This document shows, piece by piece, positions 42,164 through 48,944 of a stretch of 59,548 bases of DNA. The stretch is from NCBI GenBank assembly GCA_021199335.1, contig JAJQIG010000017.1, forward strand, positions 1-59,548. The letters are read 5' to 3'. A program made the position numbers and the translations under genes. How positions within the stretch are numbered: position 1 is the stretch's first letter; each line of letters starts with the position of its first letter. This stretch comes from Oscillospiraceae bacterium (GTDB lineage: Bacteria > Bacillota > Clostridia > Oscillospirales > Ruminococcaceae). The notes beneath the pieces are model-generated. The model searched no databases. It had not been told where the DNA came from and worked only from the letters and a program-made list of their open reading frames with translations.

Positions 42164-43141
42164 TTGCAGGATGTTGTAAAAAGTGCGGGAAATTCTTCAA
42201 GAAAAAAAAGGCGCCGCAATTATTCAATGTATTACGGAATGATAGGTCTTATCGTTGCGGTAACCTTTGTTATTCTCTCAACAACCGTGTTTTTCAAGAT
42301 TGATACGGTTCGGGTTACGGGAAGTTCAATTTATACCGCCGATGAAATTATTGCTGTCTGCGGAATAAAGGGCGGAGATAATCTTATTAGGACGAATATG
42401 GGGAAATGCGCCGATAAAATCGAAGCCGAGCTTATTTATATCGAAACGGCGGAGATTACCCGTTCCTTCCCGTCAACGGTTGAAATAAATATTACTCCAT
42501 GCAGGGAAACCGCAAGCGTTCAGTTTGAGGAGGGGTTCTGCCTTCTCAGCTCAAGCGGAAAAATCCTTGAAAAAGGCTCCGAGCCGTATGAGGACACGAT
42601 AATTATATACGGAGCAAGGCCGACAGAGGATGATGAGCTTTGGGAGGAAACGCCGTCCGATGTAACCTCGGCGGTAAGCAGTACGGCGGATAATTCCGAG
42701 GAGGAATCGGAGGATATTAACCCAATTCCCGAAATCGGAGAGCATTTTATCTGCGATAAGGATAACCGAACGGAAATCCTCTATCGGCTTATTGAAGCGG
42801 CGGAGGATTCCATGGACGGAAAAATAGATTGGTTCGATATGACAGATTATCTCAACGTAAGCTGCCTTTATGACGGCAGGATAACAATTGAATTCGGCGC
42901 AGTTTCGGAGTTTGACTATAAGCTCAAGCTCGCTTCCAATATTATTTCCTCAAAAATAGGGCCGACAACGGAGGGAACGCTGAAAATCCTTTCAAGCGGA
43001 GCATCGTTCATCGACAAGGCGGGGCTTGAACAGAACGAAATAACATACCAAAGCAACATCTCTCCTCAGGAGGAAACCGAAACCGATTCCGACAACGAGG
43101 GGGAAGAAACGACAACCTCCGCTGTAATTCATTTTGAGTAA
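42164..43141 (+). CDS. ftsQ: FtsQ/DivIB division protein
   Basis: About 325 residues. Basic N terminus (SSRKKRRRNYSMYYG), one membrane anchor near 22-43 and a POTRA domain (FKIDTVRVTGSSIYTADEIIAVCGIKGGDNLIRTN) define FtsQ/DivIB. An acidic linker (ETPSDVTSAVSSTADNSEEESEDIN) and an acidic C-terminal tail are unusual in length. Two TTG codons compete: 42158 is only 4 nt from AGGAAGGA, while 42164 has 9 nt, so 42164 is chosen. Confidence 0.85.
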   Translation: MQDVVKSAGNSSRKKRRRNYSMYYGMIGLIVAVTFVILSTTVFFKIDTVRVTGSSIYTADEIIAVCGIKGGDNLIRTNMGKCADKIEAELIYIETAEITRSFPSTVEINITPCRETASVQFEEGFCLLSSSGKILEKGSEPYEDTIIIYGARPTEDDELWEETPSDVTSAVSSTADNSEEESEDINPIPEIGEHFICDKDNRTEILYRLIEAAEDSMDGKIDWFDMTDYLNVSCLYDGRITIEFGAVSEFDYKLKLASNIISSKIGPTTEGTLKILSSGASFIDKAGLEQNEITYQSNISPQEETETDSDNEGEETTTSAVIHFE

Positions 43142-43142
43142 A

Positions 43143-43175
43143 TAAAGAATTTAAAAAAAATTCATTCTTTTTTTA
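43143..43175 (+). terminator. weak AT-rich terminator after ftsQ
   Basis: AAAGAAT and ATTCTTT can pair and are followed by a run of T. The stem is purely AT-rich, so termination is likely partial. Confidence 0.4.
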
Positions 43176-43183
43176 AAAAACAC

Positions 43184-43212
43184 TTGCAATAGAAGCGGAA
43201 ATGTGCTAAAAT
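43184..43212 (+). promoter_or_regulatory. promoter of ftsZ
   Basis: TTGCAA (43184-43189) and TAAAAT (43207-43212), spacing 17, give ftsZ its own start with a leader of about 57 nt. Confidence 0.7.
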
Positions 43213-43276
43213 TAATGTTGTGTGATTTGTTTGAAATTTATTTTTTTATATAGTTTTTTTAGGAGGACGGTAAAAC

Positions 43277-44368
43277 ATGGGCGGTTTTGTGCTTGATAAT
43301 GATAATGATATGTTTGAGCCTGACGTTAATATAAAGGTTGTGGGTGTCGGCGGCGGCGGCGGAAATGCCCTCAACTGTATGGTTGCTGCCGGAATTAAGG
43401 ACGTTGATTATATTGCCGTCAATACCGATGCAAAGGCGCTCCATTCTTCAAGGGCTTCCCAAAAGGTTCAGATTGGCGAGAAGCTTACCCGAGGAAGGGG
43501 TGCGGGAAATAAACCCGAGGTCGGCGAGCGCTCCGCTCAGGAAAATAAGGACGAAATCTCCGCTGCCCTTAAGGGTGCGCAGATGGTATTCATTGCCGCA
43601 GGCATGGGCGGCGGCACAGGTACGGGGGCAGCTCCCGTTGTTGCCGAAATCGCACAGGAAATGGACATTCTTACCGTTGCCGTTGTTACGAAGCCGTTCA
43701 ATTTTGAACAGAAGGCTAAAATGATTCAGGCTGAAAAGGGCATTGAAGAGCTTAAAAAGCACGTTGACTCCCTTATCGTTATCCCGAATGAAAGGCTTCT
43801 TGTCGGTACGGAAAAGCCGCTTACAATGAAAGAATCCTTCGCTATGGCGGATGATATACTTAAAACGGGCGTAAAGTCAATCGCTGAGCTTATTACCGTT
43901 GAGGGTATGATTAACCTTGACTTTGCCGATGTTGAAACAACAATGAAGAATGCGGGATACGCTCATATGGCAATCGGCCACGGTTCGGGCAAGGATAAGG
44001 CTCAGGAGGCTGCGAATGCCGTTATTACCAGCCCGCTTCTCGAAACCTCTATCAGCGGGGCAACAAGGCTTCTTGTCAACATCGTTATGTCGGAGGATAT
44101 TCTCGCATCCGATGTTGATACCGCAACAAAGCTTATTTCCGATGCGGCTGACCCGAATGTCAGCATGATTTTCGGTACTTCATTTGATGAAACAATGCAG
44201 GATGAGATGAATATTACCGTTATTGCCGCAGGCTTTGTCGGAATGGAAAATCCCGATGCCGTTCCTGAGGATGAAGTGTCGGAGGAAGCTCCCGCACAGA
44301 CTGCGCCAAAGACATCCTCCGCAATCGATGATTATTCTGCTCTTTTCCAGATTTTCAATGACAGATAA
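43277..44368 (+). CDS. ftsZ: FtsZ, tubulin-like division GTPase
   Basis: 363 residues. KVVGVGGGGGNALNCM opens the GTPase, GMGGGTGTGAAPVVAEIA (about 110) is the tubulin signature, VAVVTKPFNFEQKAKMIQAEKGI and the T7 loop NLDFADVE follow. The C-terminal tail ends AIDDYSALFQIFNDR instead of the common DIPxFLR-type peptide, and the linker is only about 35 residues. AGGAGG precedes ATG 43277. No ftsA is adjacent; such bacteria usually anchor the ring through SepF. Confidence 0.97.
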   Translation: MGGFVLDNDNDMFEPDVNIKVVGVGGGGGNALNCMVAAGIKDVDYIAVNTDAKALHSSRASQKVQIGEKLTRGRGAGNKPEVGERSAQENKDEISAALKGAQMVFIAAGMGGGTGTGAAPVVAEIAQEMDILTVAVVTKPFNFEQKAKMIQAEKGIEELKKHVDSLIVIPNERLLVGTEKPLTMKESFAMADDILKTGVKSIAELITVEGMINLDFADVETTMKNAGYAHMAIGHGSGKDKAQEAANAVITSPLLETSISGATRLLVNIVMSEDILASDVDTATKLISDAADPNVSMIFGTSFDETMQDEMNITVIAAGFVGMENPDAVPEDEVSEEAPAQTAPKTSSAIDDYSALFQIFNDR

Positions 44369-44377
44369 GATTATTTT

Positions 44378-44408
44378 GGGGCACATCCTTTTTGGGTGTG
44401 CCCCTTTG
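44378..44408 (+). terminator. terminator after ftsZ
   Basis: GGGGCACA and TGTGCCCC form a stem with inner CC/GG, followed by TTTGTG. Confidence 0.85.
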
Positions 44409-44774
44409 TGCGCCGTTTTGGAGACAGGTTTTTCCGCATTTGGGCGGCTTTGCTGATTCTAAAGGGTTTGTATGGTATGATTCCGCTTTTCAAAGGATTG
44501 TACAGAATGTTTTATTCAGCCTAATAGGGTTAAAATAAAATTTTTGGGTATCGTCTTAATTTTATAACAGAGGGAAATGTTAAACGGGACTTGTTAAGGC
44601 ATGAGGCTTGAAATTAAATCTACTTCAAAGAGGGGGATGGAGTTTAGCCATCCTCCTTTTTTGTTATGGTTTGGCTAAAAAATGTTTTTAATATTTAACT
44701 GCTCTAAATATTTATTTCGCTATTTGTGAAAAAAGTTTGATTATTGTAAGTTAATTACATTGCATAACTTTTCT
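44409..44774. other. intergenic stretch with a second terminator hairpin
   Basis: No protein gene seen. A strong terminator lies at 44627-44662 (GGATGG/CCATCC core, AAAGAGG/CCTTTTTT flanks), about 220 nt past the ftsZ terminator. It could end a short untranslated RNA, but I find no firm promoter between the two terminators. Confidence 0.4.
44627..44662 (+). terminator. second terminator in the ftsZ-fecR gap
   Basis: GGATGG (44635-44640) pairs with CCATCC (44648-44653), extended by AAAGAGG/CCTTTTTT. The source transcript is not identified. Confidence 0.75.
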
Positions 44775-44803
44775 TTGACAAAATACTTATTATATGATAT
44801 AAT
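44775..44803 (+). promoter_or_regulatory. consensus promoter of the FecR-like pair
   Basis: TTGACA (44775-44780), 17 bases, TATAAT (44798-44803): a perfect SigA consensus, so the two surface proteins may be strongly and constitutively made. Confidence 0.88.
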
Positions 44804-44859
44804 GGTTTGGTTGAATTGTGTTTGTTCGATTGTCCTCAAATCAGAGGTGATATTTGCTG

Positions 44860-45936
44860 ATGAATTTTATTCACGAAAATCTTAAAGTAATAATCATTGC
44901 CATAGTTGCGTTGATTGTTGTAATTATAGCCTCCGTTGCCCTTAGCCTTACCTTCGGCGGGCAGACCGTCAGAAATTTAACGATTAACGATATTAGCGGA
45001 ACGGTCGTTATTATAAGAGGGGAAAAACAGTTTTATGCGGGAAAGAAAACTGTTCTCCAAAGCGGAGATGTCATAAATACAGATAAGGACAGCAGCGTAA
45101 GAATTTGCATCGATGCCGATAAGTACATATCAATTGAGTCCGAAAGCTCCGTTTATGTTTACTATACAAATATCTCCGATAGGGGGGATGTTTCCGTAAA
45201 TATTGCGTGTGGAGCCGTCACCTGTCAGCTTAACAAATCGCTTAAAAAGAACGAAACCTTTCGGGTTAAAACCCCGAATGCGGCGATAAGCGTCAGGGGA
45301 ACTGTTTTCAGAACGGAGTTTGAGCTTGCCGATAAATATATGGGCTATGAGAACGTTATGCTTACCCATGTGCAAAATTTTGACGGCTCGGTTATGCTCC
45401 AGCTCTACAGCACCGAGGGGGAAAAGGTCGATGAGCCAATGCTTCTTACCGAGAAAACAAGTGCGGAGCTTGTTTCCTGCGATGAATTTTCACAGTATGG
45501 CTATCTGAATTACGGATTAAATATCTATGACCTTGAGGAAATAACCTTGAAGGAGCTTATCAGAATCAGCGGAGAGCATTCCATTGCTTATACGATGGAT
45601 GAGCTTAGCTCCGCATTTAGGGCGGTTAGCCGTGCGGCTGTTACGGAGGGAACCGAAACTGCGGCCCAAACCGAAGAAACAACCCTAACCTCTGACGCTC
45701 CGATTGAGGAAACAACGATTTCGAGGGAAACCGCTGTTGAATCCTCCGAACCTGTTGAAACGGAGAAATCCTCAACGACCCTGCGCACGGCAGGAACAAC
45801 GCTTGAAACGCATATTTATACCACATTCCCCGGCCCGAAATGGTGGGAAATGCCTAATGATAATCCCTATGATGATGAAACGGATGCGGCGCGGACGGAA
45901 TCGGTTACCACAGTTCCGCAGGATGCCGTTCAGTAA
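44860..45936 (+). CDS. FecR-domain membrane-anchored protein
   Basis: 358 residues. A single membrane segment at about 9-33 places the rest outside the cell. Residues about 40-165 form a FecR-like domain: ISGTVVIIRGEKQFYAGKKTVLQSGDVINTDKDSSVRI, then AACGAVTCQLNKSL and KTPNAAISVRGTVFRTEF, the FecR core. A middle region follows (GLNIYDLEEITLKELIRISG), then a Thr/Glu-rich tail. Unlike true FecR there is no sigma-factor or TonB partner nearby. ATG 44860 is chosen, with AGAGGTGA 9 nt upstream. 29 nt before its larger paralogue. Confidence 0.8.
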   Translation: MNFIHENLKVIIIAIVALIVVIIASVALSLTFGGQTVRNLTINDISGTVVIIRGEKQFYAGKKTVLQSGDVINTDKDSSVRICIDADKYISIESESSVYVYYTNISDRGDVSVNIACGAVTCQLNKSLKKNETFRVKTPNAAISVRGTVFRTEFELADKYMGYENVMLTHVQNFDGSVMLQLYSTEGEKVDEPMLLTEKTSAELVSCDEFSQYGYLNYGLNIYDLEEITLKELIRISGEHSIAYTMDELSSAFRAVSRAAVTEGTETAAQTEETTLTSDAPIEETTISRETAVESSEPVETEKSSTTLRTAGTTLETHIYTTFPGPKWWEMPNDNPYDDETDAARTESVTTVPQDAVQ

Positions 45937-45965
45937 GGGAAAATGAAAGGATGGTTAAAAACTAA

Positions 45966-47705
45966 ATGAAAAGGTTAAATATTCCGCTTATCCCCGTTAT
46001 AACAGGCTCGCTTGCGCTCATTGCGGTAATTGCGGTTATCATTATTGTTGCGGGAGCGGGAGGAAGCGCGGGGCTTTACATAACGGAGGCATCCGGCACT
46101 GTCAGCATAACGAATTCCGACAACGGCGATGTTGATGCGTCAACCGAGGATAATCTCAGTCAAGGGGATATTATCACCGTTGGGGATGATTCCTATTGCA
46201 GAATTGTGTATAAAAGCAAGAAAAATTCCGAAAATAACTATATGATAGTCGGGGCAAATTCACAGCTTGTTATTACCGATAAAATGGACGGAAAAAAGGG
46301 CGGAGAGATTTACCTTAACCGCGGCTCGGTTCTCTGTAGCTTTTCGGAGAGCGACAAGGCTCCAATCTATATAAGAACCGCCGATTCGATGATTTACCCA
46401 TCGGGAACGGTTACAAAGATTGAATATTCAACGGACGCTTTCGAATCCTATACCGATGTTTTCACATTTATGGGCAACGCCTCGATTCAGCTTTACGACG
46501 CCCAGGGCAACACCGTTAACGATCCCGAATTTCTTGTTGAGAAACGCACGGGAAGAATTACAACCAACGACCTTGGCCCCGTTTTTTCCTACCTTAACAT
46601 CGAATTTCCGCTGAGCGATATTACAGCAAGGGATCTTAAAAATCTTATCACTATTGCAAACCTTATCGAGGATTTCCCCTATACGGTTGAGGAGCTGAAA
46701 GCGGCATATGATGCCGCGCCCGACAGCGAGCTTTCCGAGGACGGCGAAGCATCCTCATCTGCGGATGCTTCGGATGTAATACAAACGGCTGAACCCATTG
46801 AAACAACCGAAATACCCGAAACAACGACCGAAGCGCCCCCTGCTACAACGGCTGCCCCGATTACAACCACAGCCCACGCCGCTGCAACTGTGCAGACGAC
46901 AACCGCCGCAGCCACAACCACAACGTCAAAGACGACGACAACCGCCGCCACGACTGACTCGAACACAAACAAAACCCTTACCGTTGTTATTAATGTTGAC
47001 GGGGATGAAACCATACAAGAGGTTGAATACGGAGGAAATGCCGATAAGCCCGATGATCCCGTTGTAAGCGGAAAAACCTTCATCGGCTGGGATAAATCCT
47101 TTAATAATATTACCGAGGATACCGTTATAACGGCGCTTTTTGAAGATGCGGCCGTAGTTTACCATACGGTAACAATCGTTATTGCCGACAAACAGACATC
47201 AATTCAGGTTGAGCACGGACAGGCGGCTCCACTGCCCTCCACATTGAATATCGAGGGATATATTTTCAATGGATGGGATACGGATTATTCAAGCATAACA
47301 TCCGATGTTACCATTACCGCAATACTTGAAAAGGAATCAACCACTGTAACCGTTACGTTTATGATAAGCGGACTGCCCTATGTTCAGACGATTGAAAAAG
47401 GCGGAACGGCAATTCCCCCGTTTGTGCCTACAACAGATATAAACGGAAATGAATTCACAGGATGGGATACTTCTCTTACAAATATAACCACCGACACTAC
47501 GATTACAGCGCTTTTTGGACAGAAGGAATATACGGTAACGTTTGTAATAGACGGAATTGAGTACCCAACAACGGTTGCAAGCGGAGAAAATGCGGTTCCC
47601 CCCTATACTCCGACATATGACAGCCAGGGAAGAAGCTTTATCGGATGGGACGGAAATTTGTATGTTATTACCTCCGACAGAACTATAACCGCAATATTTA
47701 TTTGA
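45966..47705 (+). CDS. FecR-like surface protein with Thr-rich stalk and four InlB-type repeats
   Basis: 579 residues. Membrane anchor at about 8-32, FecR-like domain to about 200 (GTVSITNSDNG, LSQGDIITVGDDSYCRIVY, YLNRGSVLCSF, IRTADSMIYPSGTVTKIEY), a region shared with the preceding protein (YLNIEFPLSDITARDLKNLI), a Thr/Ala-rich stalk (about 278-336), then four repeats of 55-60 residues starting near 337, 399, 459 and 521. Each repeat ends in a G-W-D...T-I-T-A pattern as in Listeria-Bacteroides (Flg_new/InlB B) repeats. No LPxTG sorting signal is seen. AAAGGATGG precedes ATG 45966. Confidence 0.85.
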   Translation: MKRLNIPLIPVITGSLALIAVIAVIIIVAGAGGSAGLYITEASGTVSITNSDNGDVDASTEDNLSQGDIITVGDDSYCRIVYKSKKNSENNYMIVGANSQLVITDKMDGKKGGEIYLNRGSVLCSFSESDKAPIYIRTADSMIYPSGTVTKIEYSTDAFESYTDVFTFMGNASIQLYDAQGNTVNDPEFLVEKRTGRITTNDLGPVFSYLNIEFPLSDITARDLKNLITIANLIEDFPYTVEELKAAYDAAPDSELSEDGEASSSADASDVIQTAEPIETTEIPETTTEAPPATTAAPITTTAHAAATVQTTTAAATTTTSKTTTTAATTDSNTNKTLTVVINVDGDETIQEVEYGGNADKPDDPVVSGKTFIGWDKSFNNITEDTVITALFEDAAVVYHTVTIVIADKQTSIQVEHGQAAPLPSTLNIEGYIFNGWDTDYSSITSDVTITAILEKESTTVTVTFMISGLPYVQTIEKGGTAIPPFVPTTDINGNEFTGWDTSLTNITTDTTITALFGQKEYTVTFVIDGIEYPTTVASGENAVPPYTPTYDSQGRSFIGWDGNLYVITSDRTITAIFI

Positions 47706-47710
47706 TTTAA

Positions 47711-47860
47711 TCAAAATCGGCAAGAATTCCCCCACTCCAACCGATAGGTAGGTGGTGGGATGAACTGCCAAAGGGAGGCTTAACGGCAGCGGTGGACGGA
47801 GAGAAATCGGCACCAATGCGTACCCATAGTACGCATCCGTACAATGTACGCATACCGCAC
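47711..47860. repeat. structured noncoding element with nested inverted repeats
   Basis: About 150 bases, no credible gene. Contains ATGCGTAC (47815-47822) with two copies of its complement GTACGCAT (47829-47836 and 47846-47853), CTGCC/GGCAG at about 47765 and 47785, a CCCCCAC-GTGGTGGG hairpin near 47728-47759 and a repeated AATCGGCA. Read on the minus strand it ends in a GGAGTGGGGGAATTC hairpin region, like the right ends of IS200/IS605-type elements. No transposase gene is present, so a relic or MITE is the best guess. It may also supply termination for the gene upstream. Confidence 0.4.
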
Positions 47861-47912
47861 CCCGTTAAATTACCGAGCGTGGATTGAAACAATTGAAAGG
47901 AGATTTTTCATA

Positions 47913-48668
47913 ATGAAAAGAAATATTAAACCGACAGCATTCTTTTGCGCCGCCGTAATGGCTGCGGGATTGCTGCTTACAGGCTGTGAGGGCGAATCAA
48001 CGGCAGAGGGCTTGACAGACGACAGCAGTACCGCTTCGGCTTTGGAGGATGTGGTTATACGCAACTTTGAAATGCCCGAGGTAGGGGAAAAAATTGCCGT
48101 TATAACCGTTAAGGACTATGGCGAAATTAAGATTAAGCTTTTCTCGGATGCAGCCGAAAAGGGCGTTGAAAATTTTATTGGTCTTGCAGATATGGGATAT
48201 TACGATGAGTTGATTTTCCATAGAATTATACCGAATTTTATGATTCAGGGCGGAGATCCAAAGGGCAACGGCACAGGAGGAAAGAGCGTCTGGGGCGACA
48301 GCTTTGACGGAGGAATATCCGAGGGACTTTACCATTTCAGCGGAGCGGTTGCATACGCAAATTCAGGCTCAACATCGACTAACGGAAGTCAGTTTTATAT
48401 CGTCAACACCCCCGAAGCGTATCTCCAGTACACCTGCGAGGAGCTTATGGCAAGCGATTCTTCGTATTCATGGCCGCAAAATGTAATGGATATGTATAGC
48501 GAAAAGGGCGGAACGCCGTTCCTTGACGGCAGCTATACCGTCTTTGGACAGGTTTTTGAGGGCCTTGACATTGTAAGGGAGCTTGGAAACGTTGAAACGG
48601 ATGATAACGATAAGCCGTTGAAGCAGGTTCAGATGGAATCCGTAAGAATTGTTGAATATGAGGGTTGA
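47913..48668 (+). CDS. lipoprotein cyclophilin-type peptidyl-prolyl isomerase
   Basis: 251 residues. Signal peptide with lipobox LLLTGC (Cys25) places it on the outer face of the membrane. The cyclophilin domain runs from about 60: ITVKDYGEIKIKLF, NFIGLADMGYYDELIFHRIIPNFMIQGGDPKGNGTGG, NSGSTSTNGSQFYIV. It should help fold secreted proteins by proline isomerisation. ATG 47913 is chosen, with GAAAGGAG upstream; the longer in-frame start lies inside the structured element. Confidence 0.93.
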   Translation: MKRNIKPTAFFCAAVMAAGLLLTGCEGESTAEGLTDDSSTASALEDVVIRNFEMPEVGEKIAVITVKDYGEIKIKLFSDAAEKGVENFIGLADMGYYDELIFHRIIPNFMIQGGDPKGNGTGGKSVWGDSFDGGISEGLYHFSGAVAYANSGSTSTNGSQFYIVNTPEAYLQYTCEELMASDSSYSWPQNVMDMYSEKGGTPFLDGSYTVFGQVFEGLDIVRELGNVETDDNDKPLKQVQMESVRIVEYEG

Positions 48669-48692
48669 TAAGGTACCCAAAAACACAGTAAC

Positions 48693-48728
48693 AAAATGCA
48701 TTCTGCTTTTTTGCGGGATGCATTTTTA
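48693..48728 (+). terminator. terminator after the cyclophilin gene
   Basis: AAAATGCAT and ATGCATTTTT form an AT-rich but perfect stem around TGCTTTTTTGCGG, followed by T5. Confidence 0.8.
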
Positions 48729-48745
48729 TGCTATTTAGTATATGG

Positions 48746-48773
48746 AAGAGGTGAAATAAACGCATTTTCACCT
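48746..48773. repeat. perfect inverted repeat in the 48.7-48.9 kb gap
   Basis: GAGGTGAAA and TTTCACCTC, 9-bp arms about 9 nt apart, no T-run. It could be an operator or an RNA hairpin. Confidence 0.45.
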
Positions 48774-48866
48774 CGCCTGCGATGTTCGGGCGTAAGACTG
48801 TCATGCATCAGCGTGGGGGGAGGCTTGTTGAGAGATAAAATAACGGTATTTTAATTTTGAATTTAT

Positions 48867-48899
48867 TTTAAGGTTCATTTAAGGTTAGGAATGTATCAT
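48867..48899 (+). promoter_or_regulatory. OmpR-family-like direct repeat overlapping the -35 of the esterase gene
   Basis: TTTAAGGTT occurs at 48867-48875 and 48878-48886 with an 11-bp period. A -10-like TATCAT at 48894-48899 has TG upstream, and no good -35 hexamer exists where the repeat lies. This is the layout of promoters activated by winged-helix response regulators. TTTAAG-N5-TTTAAG also fits the streptococcal CiaR consensus; the actual regulator is not in the window. Confidence 0.55.
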
Positions 48900-48944
48900 T
48901 GGCAAGAGAAAGGATCACATATTTTGTGATAAGGGTAAATTATT

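Noticed and set aside
46679-47083. 134-codon minus-strand Val/Ser-rich frame
   Set aside because: It is the antisense of the Thr-rich stalk of the FecR-like protein.
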